64,000 nt of DNA from Blastococcus sp. TML/M2B. Lineage in GTDB: Bacteria > Actinomycetota > Actinomycetes > Mycobacteriales > Geodermatophilaceae. Below are positions 16,372 to 24,813 of this stretch, one piece after another. A program made the translations under genes and the position numbers. The stretch spans positions 1,922,001 to 1,986,000 of the forward strand of contig NZ_JAENZZ010000002.1 in NCBI RefSeq assembly GCF_016612865.1, in the 5' to 3' direction. The notes under the pieces are model-generated. The model was not told the origin of the DNA. It did no database searches and was given only the letters and a program-made list of their open reading frames with translations. How positions within the stretch are numbered: position 1 is the first letter of the stretch; each line of letters begins with the position of its first letter.

Positions 16372-17376
16372 TTGGCCCGCACATCCCGCCGCCTGCTCGG
16401 TGGCCTGCTCGCGCTCGCCGTCGTCGGCCTGAGCGCCTGTTCCTCCGACGACGAGGGCGCGGACGGCGCGTCCTCCGGCGCGGGATGGTCGTTCACCGAC
16501 GACCTGGGGAACACCGTCGAGCTCGACGAGGCCCCCGAGCGCGTCGCCGGCCTCAACGACGTCGTGTCCTCGCTGTGGAACTACGGCATCGCGCCGGTCG
16601 CCACCTTCGGCCAGACCTCCACGGCCGACGACGTCGCCTTCGAGGGCCGCGACCTCTCCGACGTCGAGATCCTCGGCGAGAGCTACGGCGACATCGACCT
16701 CGAACAGCTCGCCGCGGCGGCGCCGGACGTCATCGTCACCACCGTCTACCCGACCGACTCCGAGGGCACGCTCGACGAGAGCCAGCCGCTGTACGGCTTC
16801 GAGTCGGTGGAGCAGCAGGAGCAGGTCGCGGAGATCGCGCCGATCATCGCCATCGCCTGGCGCGGCTCGGCCGCGGACGTCATCGAGCGCACCGCCGAGC
16901 TGGCCGAGGCCCTCGGCGCGGACATGGGCAGCGACGAGGTCACCGCGGCGCGCGCGGACTTCGAGGCCGCGAGCGCGGCGCTGACCGAGGCCGCCGCGGG
17001 CGGGCTCACCGTGCTGCCCGTCGCCGCCTACGCCGACGAGGGCTTCTACATGGCCAAGGCGCCCGACGAGCCGTCGCTGCGCATGTACGGCGAGCTCGGC
17101 GTCCAGTTCGTCGACCCGGGCGGCGAGGACTACTACTGGCAGACCGCCGGCTGGGAGACCGTGACCCAGTACCCGAGCGACCTGATCCTGTACTCGCTGC
17201 GCGGGGCGCTCCCGCCGGAGCAGATGGCCGAGCAGCCCACCTACAACCTGCTGCCCGCGGCCCAGGCCGGCCAGGTCCACCCGTGGAAGTACATCGGGAT
17301 GGACTACGCCGCCCAGGCCGCCTACATGGACGAGCTCGCCGGCTGGCTGGCCGGCGCGCAGGACGTCACGCCCTGA
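16372..17376 (+). CDS. Siderophore-binding lipoprotein (FecB/FepB-like)
   Basis: A 334-residue precursor starting at TTG 16372 with AGGAGAA as its ribosome site. The lipoprotein signal has an RTSRR basic end, a hydrophobic core and the lipobox LSAC (Cys about residue 23). The mature part is a class III periplasmic-binding fold: FTDDLGNTVELDEAPERVAGLN, a DLEQLAAAAPDVIVTTVYP segment and a long central helix. The C-terminal lobe contains a Trp/Tyr-rich DYYWQTAGWETVTQYPSDL. It probably presents a ferric siderophore to the FecCD-ATPase complex encoded upstream, which otherwise lacks a binding protein. Iron repression through the box at 16306. Confidence 0.88.
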   Translation: MARTSRRLLGGLLALAVVGLSACSSDDEGADGASSGAGWSFTDDLGNTVELDEAPERVAGLNDVVSSLWNYGIAPVATFGQTSTADDVAFEGRDLSDVEILGESYGDIDLEQLAAAAPDVIVTTVYPTDSEGTLDESQPLYGFESVEQQEQVAEIAPIIAIAWRGSAADVIERTAELAEALGADMGSDEVTAARADFEAASAALTEAAAGGLTVLPVAAYADEGFYMAKAPDEPSLRMYGELGVQFVDPGGEDYYWQTAGWETVTQYPSDLILYSLRGALPPEQMAEQPTYNLLPAAQAGQVHPWKYIGMDYAAQAAYMDELAGWLAGAQDVTP

Positions 17377-17384
17377 CCCACCGA

Positions 17385-17420
17385 CGGGGCCGCCGGGATC
17401 GTGCGATCCCGGCGGCCCCG
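17385..17420. terminator. 16-bp perfect hairpin with GTGC tetraloop
   Basis: Arms 17385-17400 and 17405-17420 are perfectly complementary. It lies between the convergent fecB and BCCT genes and probably terminates both. Confidence 0.75.
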
Positions 17421-17453
17421 TGCGGTCAGGAGGGTCGTGCGGTCAGGAGGGTC
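17420..17453. repeat. Tandem 17-bp duplication at the BCCT stop codon
   Basis: GTGCGGTCAGGAGGGTC occurs twice in direct tandem (17420-17436, 17437-17453). The second copy contains the TGA stop and last residues of the BCCT gene on the minus strand; the first repeats that context outside the gene. It looks like a replication-slippage duplication. Confidence 0.6.
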
Positions 17454-19188
17454 GCTCCGCGCCGTCCGGGGCCGGCTTCACGGAGAGCACGAAGTCGTCG
17501 CCGTGGTGCCGGATGCCGTGCACGACGGCCTGCTCGACGGCCTCGACCGCCGCCGTCCGGCGCAGCACCATCGGGTCGCTGCGCAGGTCCTTGGCCAGCG
17601 AGACGGCCAGCCCCACCATCACCAGCGCGAACGGCAGCGCCGCGATGATCGTGAGGTTCTGCAGCCCGGTCAGGGCCTCGTCCCCCCCGACCAGCAGCAT
17701 GATCGCGGCCACGGCGCCCATGACGACGCCCCAGAAGACGACCGTCTTCCGCGAGGGCTCCAGCGTTCCGCGCTCCGACAGCGAGCCCATGACGATCGAG
17801 GCGGCGTCGGCCCCGGAGACGAAGAAGATCGCCACCAGCACCATGACCAGGATCGTCATGGCGGTCGCCAGCGGATAGGTGTCGAGGACGCCGAACAGCT
17901 GCCCCTCGGACGTCGACTGGCCGGCGACGTCCGCGCCGTCCCGCTGGGCCGCGATGCCGGCGCCGCCGAAGATCGCGAACCAGACCAGGCTGACCGTGCT
18001 GGGCACGAGCAGCACGCCGGTGACGAACTGGCGGATGGTGCGACCGCGGCTGATCCGCGCGATGAACAGCCCGACGAACGGCGTCCAGCTGATCCACCAG
18101 GCCCAGTAGAAGACCGTCCAGCCGCGCAGCCACTCGGCCATCGGGTCGCCGCCGCTGGCCTCGGTGCGGCCGGCCATCTGGGCCAGGTCGGAGAAGTAGG
18201 CGCCGATCGCGCCGGGCACGAGGTTGAGGATCAGCACCGTCGGGCCGACGACGAACACGAACAGCGCGAGCACCCCGGCCAGCACCATGTTGATGTTGGA
18301 CAGCCACTGGATGCCCTTGGCCACCCCGGAGACCGCCGAGGCGACGAACGCGCAGGTCAGGATGGCGATGATGGCGACCAGCGCGCCGTTGCCGACGTCC
18401 CCGAACCAGCCGATGATCTCCGCGCCGCTGCCGATCTGCAGGGCGCCCAGGCCGAGCGAGGCCGCCGAGCCGAACAGCGTCGCGAAGATCGCCAGGACGT
18501 CGATGAGCTTGCCCGCCGGGCCCTCGGTCCTGCGCCGGCCGAACAGCGGGGCGAACGCCGAGCTGATCAGCTGCGGGCGGCCGCGGCGGAAGGTGCCGTA
18601 GGCGATGGCCAGGCCCACGACGGCGTAGATCGCCCACGGGTGCAGCGTCCAGTGGAACAGCGTCGTGGCCATCGCGGTCGAGATCGCCTCGGGCGTCTCG
18701 GCGTCGACCGTGCGCGGCGGGGGCGAGACGTAGTGCGTCAGCGGCTCGCTGACGCCGAAGAACATCAGCCCGATGCCCATCCCGGCGCTGAACATCATCG
18801 CGATCCACGAGGTGGTGCGGAACTCGGGCTGCTCGTCGTCCCGGCCCAGCGGGATCCGGCCGTACCGGCTCGCGGCCAGCCACAGCACGAAGACGACGAA
18901 ACCCGAGGCCAGGACGACGAAGAGCCAGCCGAGGTTCTCCTCGACCCAGGTCAGCGCGGAGCCGCTGGCCGACCCCAGCCCCGAGGGCGTCAGGAACCCC
19001 CAGGCCACGAAGGCCAGGGCGAGGGCGGCGGAGATCCCGAAGACGACGGTGTCCAGCCGGCCGCCGCGGTCGGCGGCGACCGCGGGTGGCTGGGCCAGGG
19101 CGGGGTGCACGGCGGAGGCCCCGCTCGGGGCATCCGGCAGGTCGTCCGCCCCCTGAGCGGGTGGGGACGTGGTCGGGTTCTGGGTCAC
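17443..19188 (-). CDS. BCCT-family betaine/carnitine/choline transporter
   Basis: A 581-residue BCCT carrier with about twelve membrane segments after a roughly 45-residue cytoplasmic N-terminus. Signatures include MMFSAGMGIGLMFFGVSEP (the Gly-rich M-G-I-G-L-M stretch) and FHWTLHPWAIYAVVGLAIAYG with the aromatic substrate-box residues. The family hallmark YWAWWISWTPFVGLFIARISRGRTIRQF is also present. The C-terminal cytoplasmic tail is short and not strongly charged, so osmosensing is uncertain. It imports a quaternary ammonium compatible solute such as glycine betaine or choline, driven by Na+ or H+. Divergent from the thioesterase gene with a 194-nt gap. Confidence 0.92.
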   Translation of the reverse strand: MTQNPTTSPPAQGADDLPDAPSGASAVHPALAQPPAVAADRGGRLDTVVFGISAALALAFVAWGFLTPSGLGSASGSALTWVEENLGWLFVVLASGFVVFVLWLAASRYGRIPLGRDDEQPEFRTTSWIAMMFSAGMGIGLMFFGVSEPLTHYVSPPPRTVDAETPEAISTAMATTLFHWTLHPWAIYAVVGLAIAYGTFRRGRPQLISSAFAPLFGRRRTEGPAGKLIDVLAIFATLFGSAASLGLGALQIGSGAEIIGWFGDVGNGALVAIIAILTCAFVASAVSGVAKGIQWLSNINMVLAGVLALFVFVVGPTVLILNLVPGAIGAYFSDLAQMAGRTEASGGDPMAEWLRGWTVFYWAWWISWTPFVGLFIARISRGRTIRQFVTGVLLVPSTVSLVWFAIFGGAGIAAQRDGADVAGQSTSEGQLFGVLDTYPLATAMTILVMVLVAIFFVSGADAASIVMGSLSERGTLEPSRKTVVFWGVVMGAVAAIMLLVGGDEALTGLQNLTIIAALPFALVMVGLAVSLAKDLRSDPMVLRRTAAVEAVEQAVVHGIRHHGDDFVLSVKPAPDGAERPS

Positions 19189-19382
19189 TGTGGTGTTCGG
19201 CGCCGGTCGGCGCCCCTCCGTTCCTCGGTTCGTGGGCGCTGCCCGGCGGGAGCCGGGGCACCTTTCCCCCTACGGTTCGCGCACGCGGCGGCGCTCGCAA
19301 ACCGACTGGTCGCGCGGGGGGCCCGGGCTCCCCCGACCGGGTGGTCCCCGGCGGTGCCGGACCGGCACGGGAGACTGGTGGC

Positions 19383-20189
19383 ATGGAGCTGCCCGGCGCC
19401 CTGTACGAGCCCACCGCCGACGGGTTCGAGGCCACCGCCCTCACCATCGGGCCGTGGGACCCCGGCCTGCAGCACGCGGGCCCGCCGGCCGCGCTGCTCG
19501 CGCGGGCCGCGGAGCGGGCGAGCGGGATCGCCGAGGGCCAGACGGTGCGGCTGACCTACGACATCTTCGGCCCGGTGCCGGTCGGCCCGGTGCGGATCAG
19601 CACCTCGGTCGTGCGGCCGGGCCGCCGGGTGGAGCTCGTCGAGGCGGTGCTCGACGCCGGTGACGGCCGCCCTCTCATGCGGCTGTCGGCCTGGCGGATG
19701 CGCACCCGCAGCGACGACCTGCCGGCCGCCGTCCCGGGCTCGGCGCCGGAGGTGCCGCATCCCGCACCCGCCGGCCCGGACGCCGCCGCCGGCGAGGAGG
19801 CCGCGTTCTTCCGCAGCGACGTCGCCTACCACAAGGCGCTGAGCTGGCGGTTCGCCCGCGGCAGCTTCAACTCCCCGGGGCCGGCCACCGCGTGGACGCG
19901 GCCGCAGTGCACCCTGGTGGAGGGCGAACCGATCACCCCGCTGCAGCACCTGCTGGTCATGACCGACGCGGCCAGCGGCATCTCCGCGGTGCTCGACTGG
20001 AGCAGCGCCACCTTCGCCAACGTGGACCTGGGCGTGGCCCTGCACCGGCCGCCGCGCGGGGAGTGGCTGGGCATGGCGGCGACCACGGTGCTGGGCGACT
20101 CCGGCGCCGCGCAGTGCTCGGCGGTCCTCTTCGACGCCGAGGGGGCGGTCGGCCGCTCCACCCAGTCGCTGTTCGTGGAGCCGCGCTGA
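19383..20189 (+). CDS. Thioesterase-family protein (TesB-like double hotdog)
   Basis: A 268-residue protein with two hotdog halves: an N-terminal unit with GPWDPGLQHAGPPAALLARAAER and VRLTYDIFGPVPVGPVRISTSVVRPGRRVELVEA, and a C-terminal unit with LQHLLVMTDAASGISAVLDW and NVDLGVALHRPPRGEWLGM. This is the pattern of the actinobacterial acyl-CoA thioesterase/thioesterase-superfamily group. It should hydrolyse acyl-CoA thioesters in the cytoplasm; chain length is unknown. It is not obviously linked to the divergent BCCT transporter or to mscS 87 nt downstream. Confidence 0.8.
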   Translation: MELPGALYEPTADGFEATALTIGPWDPGLQHAGPPAALLARAAERASGIAEGQTVRLTYDIFGPVPVGPVRISTSVVRPGRRVELVEAVLDAGDGRPLMRLSAWRMRTRSDDLPAAVPGSAPEVPHPAPAGPDAAAGEEAAFFRSDVAYHKALSWRFARGSFNSPGPATAWTRPQCTLVEGEPITPLQHLLVMTDAASGISAVLDWSSATFANVDLGVALHRPPRGEWLGMAATTVLGDSGAAQCSAVLFDAEGAVGRSTQSLFVEPR

Positions 20190-20276
20190 CGGCTCCCGGT
20201 CGGGCACGACCGCTGGCCACCGTCCCCCGGGCGCACCAGGGTGGACGACGACGAGATCGACGAGGAGGACCTGTAG

Positions 20277-21176
20277 GTGGGCGACGCGCTGAGGGACGTC
20301 CTGGACTGGCTGTCCGGGCGAGGGCTCGAGGTGGTGCTGATCGTCCTCGGGTCGGTGCTGCTGGCCCGGTTCGTGGGCTGGGTCGGCAGCCGGGTCACCC
20401 AGGGGATCGACGAGCGCTCCACCGGCGGTGACGCGCTCGTCCGCTCCGAGGCGGCCAAGCACCGGCACTCGCTCACCCAGGTCGTCACCTGGACCGCCGT
20501 CGTGCTCATCTACGCCGTCGCCGTCTTCTTCGTGCTCGACCGGCTCGGCGTGCCGGTCACCGGCCTCGTGGCCCCCGCGACCGTGCTGGGCGTGGGGCTC
20601 GGCTTCGGCGCGCAGCGCGTCGTCGGCGACGTCCTGGCCGGCTTCTTCATCATCACCGAGCGCCAGTACGGCTTCGGTGACGTCGTCTCCATCCAGGTGG
20701 TCGGCGGCGGCGACCCGGCCACCGGCACCGTCGAGGACGTCACCCTGCGCGTGACCCGGGTGCGCTCGGCCAACGGCGAGGTCGTGACCGTGCCCAACGG
20801 CCAGATCGTCAAGGTCGTCAACCTGTCCCGCGACTGGGCCCGAGCGGTCATCGACGTGCCCGTGCCGTCGGACGCCGACGTCAACCGGGTCAACGAGATC
20901 CTCCGCGAGGTCGGCAGGGACGCCTTCCGCGACCCGGCGATGCGCCCGCTGCTGCTGGACCCGCCGACCGTCATGGGCGTGGAGAGCCTCGGCCTGGACG
21001 AGGTCAACGTCCGCGTCGTGGCGCGCACCCTGCCGGGCAAGCAGTTCGAGGTCGGCCGCGACCTGCGGGTGCGGATCGTGCTGGCCTTCCGCGACCAGGG
21101 CATGCAGGTGGTACCGCCGCCTGCCGCCGGGGACGCACCGACCGCGCAGCTCGTGCGCGAGGGGGAGGACGCGTGA
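20277..21176 (+). CDS. MscS-family mechanosensitive ion channel
   Basis: A 299-residue MscS-type protein from GTG 20277, with GAGGAGG upstream. An N-terminal membrane segment (about 18-38), then a second (about 72-92) and the pore-lining TM3 GLVAPATVLGVGLGFGAQRVVGDVLAGFFIITE. After these comes the beta domain with FGDVVSIQVVGG and VRSANGEVVTVPNGQIVKVVNLSRDW, and an alpha/beta vestibule. It gates in response to membrane tension during hypo-osmotic shock. The stop overlaps the next gene by 4 nt. Functionally it pairs sensibly with the BCCT osmolyte carrier nearby. Confidence 0.92.
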   Translation: MGDALRDVLDWLSGRGLEVVLIVLGSVLLARFVGWVGSRVTQGIDERSTGGDALVRSEAAKHRHSLTQVVTWTAVVLIYAVAVFFVLDRLGVPVTGLVAPATVLGVGLGFGAQRVVGDVLAGFFIITERQYGFGDVVSIQVVGGGDPATGTVEDVTLRVTRVRSANGEVVTVPNGQIVKVVNLSRDWARAVIDVPVPSDADVNRVNEILREVGRDAFRDPAMRPLLLDPPTVMGVESLGLDEVNVRVVARTLPGKQFEVGRDLRVRIVLAFRDQGMQVVPPPAAGDAPTAQLVREGEDA

Positions 21177-21703
21177 GCGGGCAGGACCAGACCACGCCGG
21201 ACCAGGTCCCGACGCCGACGGTCAGCACCGCCCCCACCGGCGGGGAGACCCCGCCCGCGGCCGCCCGCTGGTGGCAGCCCGGCGGCGCGCTCCCCGACCA
21301 CCTCGGCCGCGCCCGGACCTCCACGGTGGTCCTGTCGGTGCTGTTCGTCCTGGTCTTCGCCCTCTACCTCACCGTGCGGCCGGACGAGACGACGACCGGC
21401 ACCGCGCCGGCCGGCGGCAGCAGCGACGTCGAGGCCCCGGTGGTCCCGGTCGTGCCGCAGGAGCCGACCTCGCCCGAGCCCACCGAGGAGCCGGCCCCGA
21501 CGACCGGTCCGGGGGAGACCGACGAGCCCGGGGAGGGCACCGGCACGCCGACGACGAGCAGCGCACCGACGTCCTCGAGCCCCGGCACGACGACGCCGGG
21601 CAGCGACTCGAGCACCGCTCCGGGGACCCCGCAGCCGACGGGGACCACCGGCGGGACGACCGAGCCGGCCACCCCGACGACGACGTCCCCGCCAGGACCG
21701 TGA
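21173..21703 (+). CDS. Single-pass membrane protein with Pro/Thr/Ser-rich tail
   Basis: A 176-residue protein coupled to mscS by a 4-nt overlap. A cytoplasmic N-terminus (about 50 residues) is followed by one membrane helix (STVVLSVLFVLVFALYLTV, about 50-68). The remaining roughly 105 residues are low-complexity and dominated by Pro, Thr, Ser, Gly and Glu, with no Cys. The tail is probably extracellular and disordered, perhaps crossing the cell wall. No domain is recognisable. Translational coupling suggests it modifies or accompanies the channel, but this is inference. Confidence 0.7.
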   Translation: MSGQDQTTPDQVPTPTVSTAPTGGETPPAAARWWQPGGALPDHLGRARTSTVVLSVLFVLVFALYLTVRPDETTTGTAPAGGSSDVEAPVVPVVPQEPTSPEPTEEPAPTTGPGETDEPGEGTGTPTTSSAPTSSSPGTTTPGSDSSTAPGTPQPTGTTGGTTEPATPTTTSPPGP

Positions 21704-21788
21704 CCGAAGCGGTACGGACCTCGCGCGACGGGGAGGCGCAGCGCAGGGCAAGATCTAGCCCCTGCCCCGCCCGAAGGAGACCCTGCCC

Positions 21789-22712
21789 GTGTCCGCTCGT
21801 TCCCTGACCCGCCGCGCCGCGACCGCCGTCGCCGCCGCCACCACCGCCGCGCTGATCCTCAGCGGCTGCGGTGACGACTCCGACGACTCGTCGTCGTCCG
21901 GCTCGCCGGCCGACGAGAGCACCCCCGCCGTCGAGGTCGACGACGACCTGGCTTCGCGCGTCCCGGCCGAGATCAGCGAGGACGGGACGATCACCGTCGG
22001 CAGCGACACCAGCTACGCGCCGAGCGAGTTCATCGACGAGGACGGCGAGACGATCGTCGGCTTCGACGTCGACCTGTTCTCCGCCGTCGCCCAGAAGCTC
22101 GGCCTGGAGGCGGAGTTCGAGTCGGCCTCGTTCGACTCGATCATCGCCGGCGTCGGCTCGGGCCGGTACGAGACGGGCGTCTCCTCGTTCACGATCAACC
22201 CCGACCGCCTGGCCGAGGCCACGATGGTCAGCTACTTCTCCGCCGGCACCCAGTGGGCCGTGCAGGAGGGCAACCCGGAGGGCGTCGACGCCGACGACGC
22301 CTGCGGGGCGTCCGTCGCCGTGCAGCGCGGCACCGTCCAGGTCGACGACATCACCGCCCGCTCCGCCGACTGCGAGGCCGCCGGCAAGGACGCGATCGAC
22401 ATCCAGCAGTTCGAGGGCCAGGACGAGGCCACCGCGGCGCTCGTCTCCGGTCGCGTCGACGCCAGCCTGGCCGACTCCCCCGTCATGGCCTACGCCGTCC
22501 AGCAGACCAACGGCAAGCTCGAGCTGCTCGGCGACATCTACGACTCCGCCCCCTACGGCTACGTCGTGCCGAAGGCCCAGACCGAGTTCGCCCAGGTCCT
22601 GGCCGACGCGCTCGCCGCGCTGATCGAGGACGGCACCTACGCCGAGATCCTGGAGAAGTGGGGCGTCGAGGCCGGCGCCATCGACACCCCGGCCGTCAAC
22701 CCGGCCGGCTGA
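21789..22712 (+). CDS. Amino-acid ABC transporter substrate-binding lipoprotein
   Basis: A 307-residue precursor from GTG 21789 with an [20 protein letters not shown] signal whose lipobox is LSGC (Cys about 28), then a Ser/Asp-rich linker. The mature domain is a class II solute-binding fold with [43 protein letters not shown], the [23 protein letters not shown] segment and a C-terminal [17 protein letters not shown]. This is the polar amino-acid binding family (GlnH/FliY-like). Two Cys in the mature domain may form a disulfide. The permease follows 17 nt downstream and the ATPase after that. Confidence 0.9.
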   Translation: MSARSLTRRAATAVAAATTAALILSGCGDDSDDSSSSGSPADESTPAVEVDDDLASRVPAEISEDGTITVGSDTSYAPSEFIDEDGETIVGFDVDLFSAVAQKLGLEAEFESASFDSIIAGVGSGRYETGVSSFTINPDRLAEATMVSYFSAGTQWAVQEGNPEGVDADDACGASVAVQRGTVQVDDITARSADCEAAGKDAIDIQQFEGQDEATAALVSGRVDASLADSPVMAYAVQQTNGKLELLGDIYDSAPYGYVVPKAQTEFAQVLADALAALIEDGTYAEILEKWGVEAGAIDTPAVNPAG

Positions 22713-22729
22713 TCCCCCTCCCCCGACCG

Positions 22730-23683
22730 ATGCCCGACACGAGCACGACACCGGCACCGCCCGAGGCCATCCGGGCGGTGCCGGTGCGGCACCCCGGCCG
22801 CTGGATCGCCACCGCCGTCATCGCGGTGCTCGCCGCCATGTTCGTCAACATGCTGGTCACCAACGAGGTGTTCCAGTGGGACTTCATGGTCGAGAACATG
22901 TTCAGCGACGCCGTCCTCCGGGGCGCGCGGACGACGCTGATCATGACCGTGCTGGCCATGGTCATCGGCATCGCGCTGGGCATCGTGCTGGCGGTCATGC
23001 GGCTGTCGGCCAACCCGGTCGTGTCGGGGGCGGCCTGGGTCTACATCTGGTTCTTCCGCGCCATCCCGCGCATCGTCCTGCTGTTCTTCTCGGCCAGCCT
23101 CGGGGCGCTGTACTCGACGTACGACATCGGCATCCCCTTCGACCAGCAGATCATGGACCTGTTCGGCTTCGAGGGGGACTGGCGCTTCCTGAGCCTGGAC
23201 GGCAACGACATCTTCCGGGGTTTCATCGCCGGGCTGCTGGGCCTGGCGCTCTCCGAGGGCGCCTACGCGGCCGAGATCGTCCGCGCCGGCATCCAGTCGG
23301 TCGACCCCGGGCAGACCGAGGCCGCCGCCGCCCTGGGCATGAGCCGCGCCCAGACGATGCGTCGGATCGTGCTCCCCCAGGCGATGCGGGTGATCATCCC
23401 GCCGATGGGCAACGAGACGATCGCGATGCTCAAGGACACCTCGCTGCTCATCGCGGTGCCGGTGACCAACGAGCTCAACTTCCAGCTGCGCGCCATCGGC
23501 AGCCGGACCTTCCAGGTCATCCCGATGGCCGTGGCCTCGATCCTCTGGTACCTGGCGCTGGCCAGCCTGCTGATGATCGGCCAGTACTTCCTCGAGAAGC
23601 GGTTCAGCCGCGGCTTCGGGGTGCGCGAGACGCGGCAGCAGCGGGCCGCCCGCCGGGCCACCGAGATCGGGAGCACGCATTGA
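22730..23683 (+). CDS. Amino-acid ABC transporter permease (HisM/GlnP family)
   Basis: A 317-residue permease with a roughly 20-residue basic lead, five to six membrane helices and the HEQRA-type leader [28 protein letters not shown]. The EAA loop is [44 protein letters not shown], which docks the ATPase. An extended periplasmic loop between helices (about 125-160) is longer than in GlnP and resembles the actinobacterial variants. It forms a homodimeric channel with the ATPase gene that overlaps its stop. Confidence 0.9.
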   Translation: MPDTSTTPAPPEAIRAVPVRHPGRWIATAVIAVLAAMFVNMLVTNEVFQWDFMVENMFSDAVLRGARTTLIMTVLAMVIGIALGIVLAVMRLSANPVVSGAAWVYIWFFRAIPRIVLLFFSASLGALYSTYDIGIPFDQQIMDLFGFEGDWRFLSLDGNDIFRGFIAGLLGLALSEGAYAAEIVRAGIQSVDPGQTEAAAALGMSRAQTMRRIVLPQAMRVIIPPMGNETIAMLKDTSLLIAVPVTNELNFQLRAIGSRTFQVIPMAVASILWYLALASLLMIGQYFLEKRFSRGFGVRETRQQRAARRATEIGSTH

Positions 23684-24474
23684 GCAGCGCCGTGAGCAGC
23701 CCGTCGCCCGCAGCTCCACCGATGGTGCGCGCAGAACAGGTGCACAAGCGCTTCGGGCACGTCGAGGTGCTCAAGGGCATCGACCTCGAGGTCGCCCCGC
23801 GCGAGGTCATGTGCGTCGTCGGCCCGTCCGGGTCGGGCAAGTCGACGTTCCTGCGCTGCATCAACCACCTGGAGCGGATCGACGCCGGCCGGCTGTGGGT
23901 GGACGGCCACCTGGTCGGCTACCGCGAGAAGGGCGGCCGGCTGCACGAGCTGCGCGACTCCGAGGTGGCCGCCCAGCGCCGCGACATCGGCATGGTCTTC
24001 CAGCGCTTCAACCTGTTCCCGCACAAGACCGCGCTGGAGAACGTGACCGAGGCGCCGGTGCAGGTGAAGGGCGTGGGCCGGGCCGAGGCCCGCGAGCGCG
24101 GCGCCGCCCTGCTGGAGCGCGTCGGGCTCGGCGACCGGGTGCACAACTACCCGAACCAGCTCTCCGGCGGCCAGCAGCAGCGGGTCGCGATCGCCCGCGC
24201 GCTGGCGATGCAGCCCAAGCTGATGCTGTTCGACGAGCCCACGTCGGCGCTGGACCCCGAGCTGGTCGGCGAGGTCCTCGACGTCATGCGCGGCCTGGCC
24301 GAGGACGGCATGACGATGGTCGTGGTCACGCACGAGATGGGCTTCGCCCGCGAGGTCGGCGACAGCCTGGTCTTCATGGACGACGGCGTCGTCGTCGAGG
24401 CCGGCGACCCGCGGCAGGTGCTCACCGACCCGCAGCACGAGCGCACCCGCTCGTTCCTCTCCAAGGTGCTCTGA
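23680..24474 (+). CDS. Amino-acid ABC transporter ATP-binding protein (GlnQ-like)
   Basis: A 264-residue ATPase of the PAAT family. Walker A is GPSGSGKST, the Q-loop is [17 protein letters not shown], the signature is [17 protein letters not shown], Walker B is [13 protein letters not shown], and the H-loop is [18 protein letters not shown] 23680 overlaps the permease TGA, an overlap common in such operons; an in-frame GTG at 23692 is the alternative start. The transported amino acid is unspecified. Confidence 0.9.
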   Translation: MSSAVSSPSPAAPPMVRAEQVHKRFGHVEVLKGIDLEVAPREVMCVVGPSGSGKSTFLRCINHLERIDAGRLWVDGHLVGYREKGGRLHELRDSEVAAQRRDIGMVFQRFNLFPHKTALENVTEAPVQVKGVGRAEARERGAALLERVGLGDRVHNYPNQLSGGQQQRVAIARALAMQPKLMLFDEPTSALDPELVGEVLDVMRGLAEDGMTMVVVTHEMGFAREVGDSLVFMDDGVVVEAGDPRQVLTDPQHERTRSFLSKVL

Positions 24475-24496
24475 GCCCCTGCAGCCACCCGTCGAC

Positions 24497-24576
24497 GATC
24501 AGGTGACCTGATCATCGGGCGTCCTCCCTCACGGTCTGCGCTGAGGGAGGACGCAGCACGATCAGGTCACCTGATC
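24497..24576. terminator. 80-nt nested hairpin with paired GATCAGGT palindromes
   Basis: The left copy GATCAGGTGACCTGATC (24497-24513) and the right copy GATCAGGTCACCTGATC (24560-24576) are each palindromic and also complementary to one another. Inside them, after symmetric 5-nt internal loops, arms 24519-24531 and 24542-24554 form a 13-bp stem with a 10-nt loop. It follows the ABC operon by 22 nt and precedes the metY promoter by about 40 nt. Terminator is likeliest; a protein-binding role for the 17-mers is possible. Confidence 0.6.
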
Positions 24577-24613
24577 CTGGCGTCACCGGCGCGGGGCGGG
24601 CGTGGGGCCGGTG

Positions 24614-24643
24614 TTTCACGTGGGACAACGGGATGCCTAAGAT
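24614..24643 (+). promoter_or_regulatory. Putative metY promoter
   Basis: TTTCAC (24614-24619) and TAAGAT (24638-24643) with an 18-nt spacer resemble a sigma-A type promoter. It would start transcription just ahead of the riboswitch aptamer. Confidence 0.4.
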
Positions 24644-24644
24644 C

Positions 24645-24775
24645 ACGTCGGCTCACGAGAGGCAGTGCGAAGCACCTGGCTGACTGCCCGGCAACCTCCT
24701 ACTCCGTCTGAGGTGCTCCAGGGGAAGAGCCGGCTCGCGCGGCGCCCGCCGCGGGGGCAAGGACGGAGCTCCCGT
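24645..24775 (+). ncRNA. SAM riboswitch, SAM-IV-like (SAM-I/IV clan)
   Basis: The leader of metY folds as a SAM-I/IV clan aptamer. P1 pairs CGGCTC (24649-24654) with GAGCCG (24727-24732), and P2 pairs GGCAGT (24661-24666) with ACTGCC (24683-24688). The invariant CCCGGCAACCTCC core lies at 24687-24699, and a seven-base complement AGCACCT/AGGTGCT (24671-24677 with 24711-24717) supplies another helix or pseudoknot. A GC-rich stem (about 24733-24765) follows outside P1, as in the actinobacterial SAM-IV form. It should lower metY-metX expression when S-adenosylmethionine is abundant. The subclass assignment (IV rather than I) is by resemblance only. Confidence 0.8.
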
Positions 24776-24786
24776 GCGCCGCGGGA

Positions 24787-24805
24787 TCTCCTGAGCGAGA
24801 GGAGA
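24787..24805 (+). promoter_or_regulatory. Hairpin able to mask the metY ribosome-binding site
   Basis: TCTCC (24787-24791) can pair with GGAGA (24801-24805), which is the metY Shine-Dalgarno lying 8 nt before ATG 24814. With the SAM aptamer just upstream, this suggests control at translation initiation rather than by an intrinsic terminator, none of which is seen here. Confidence 0.45.
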
Positions 24806-24813
24806 CGGCGCAC

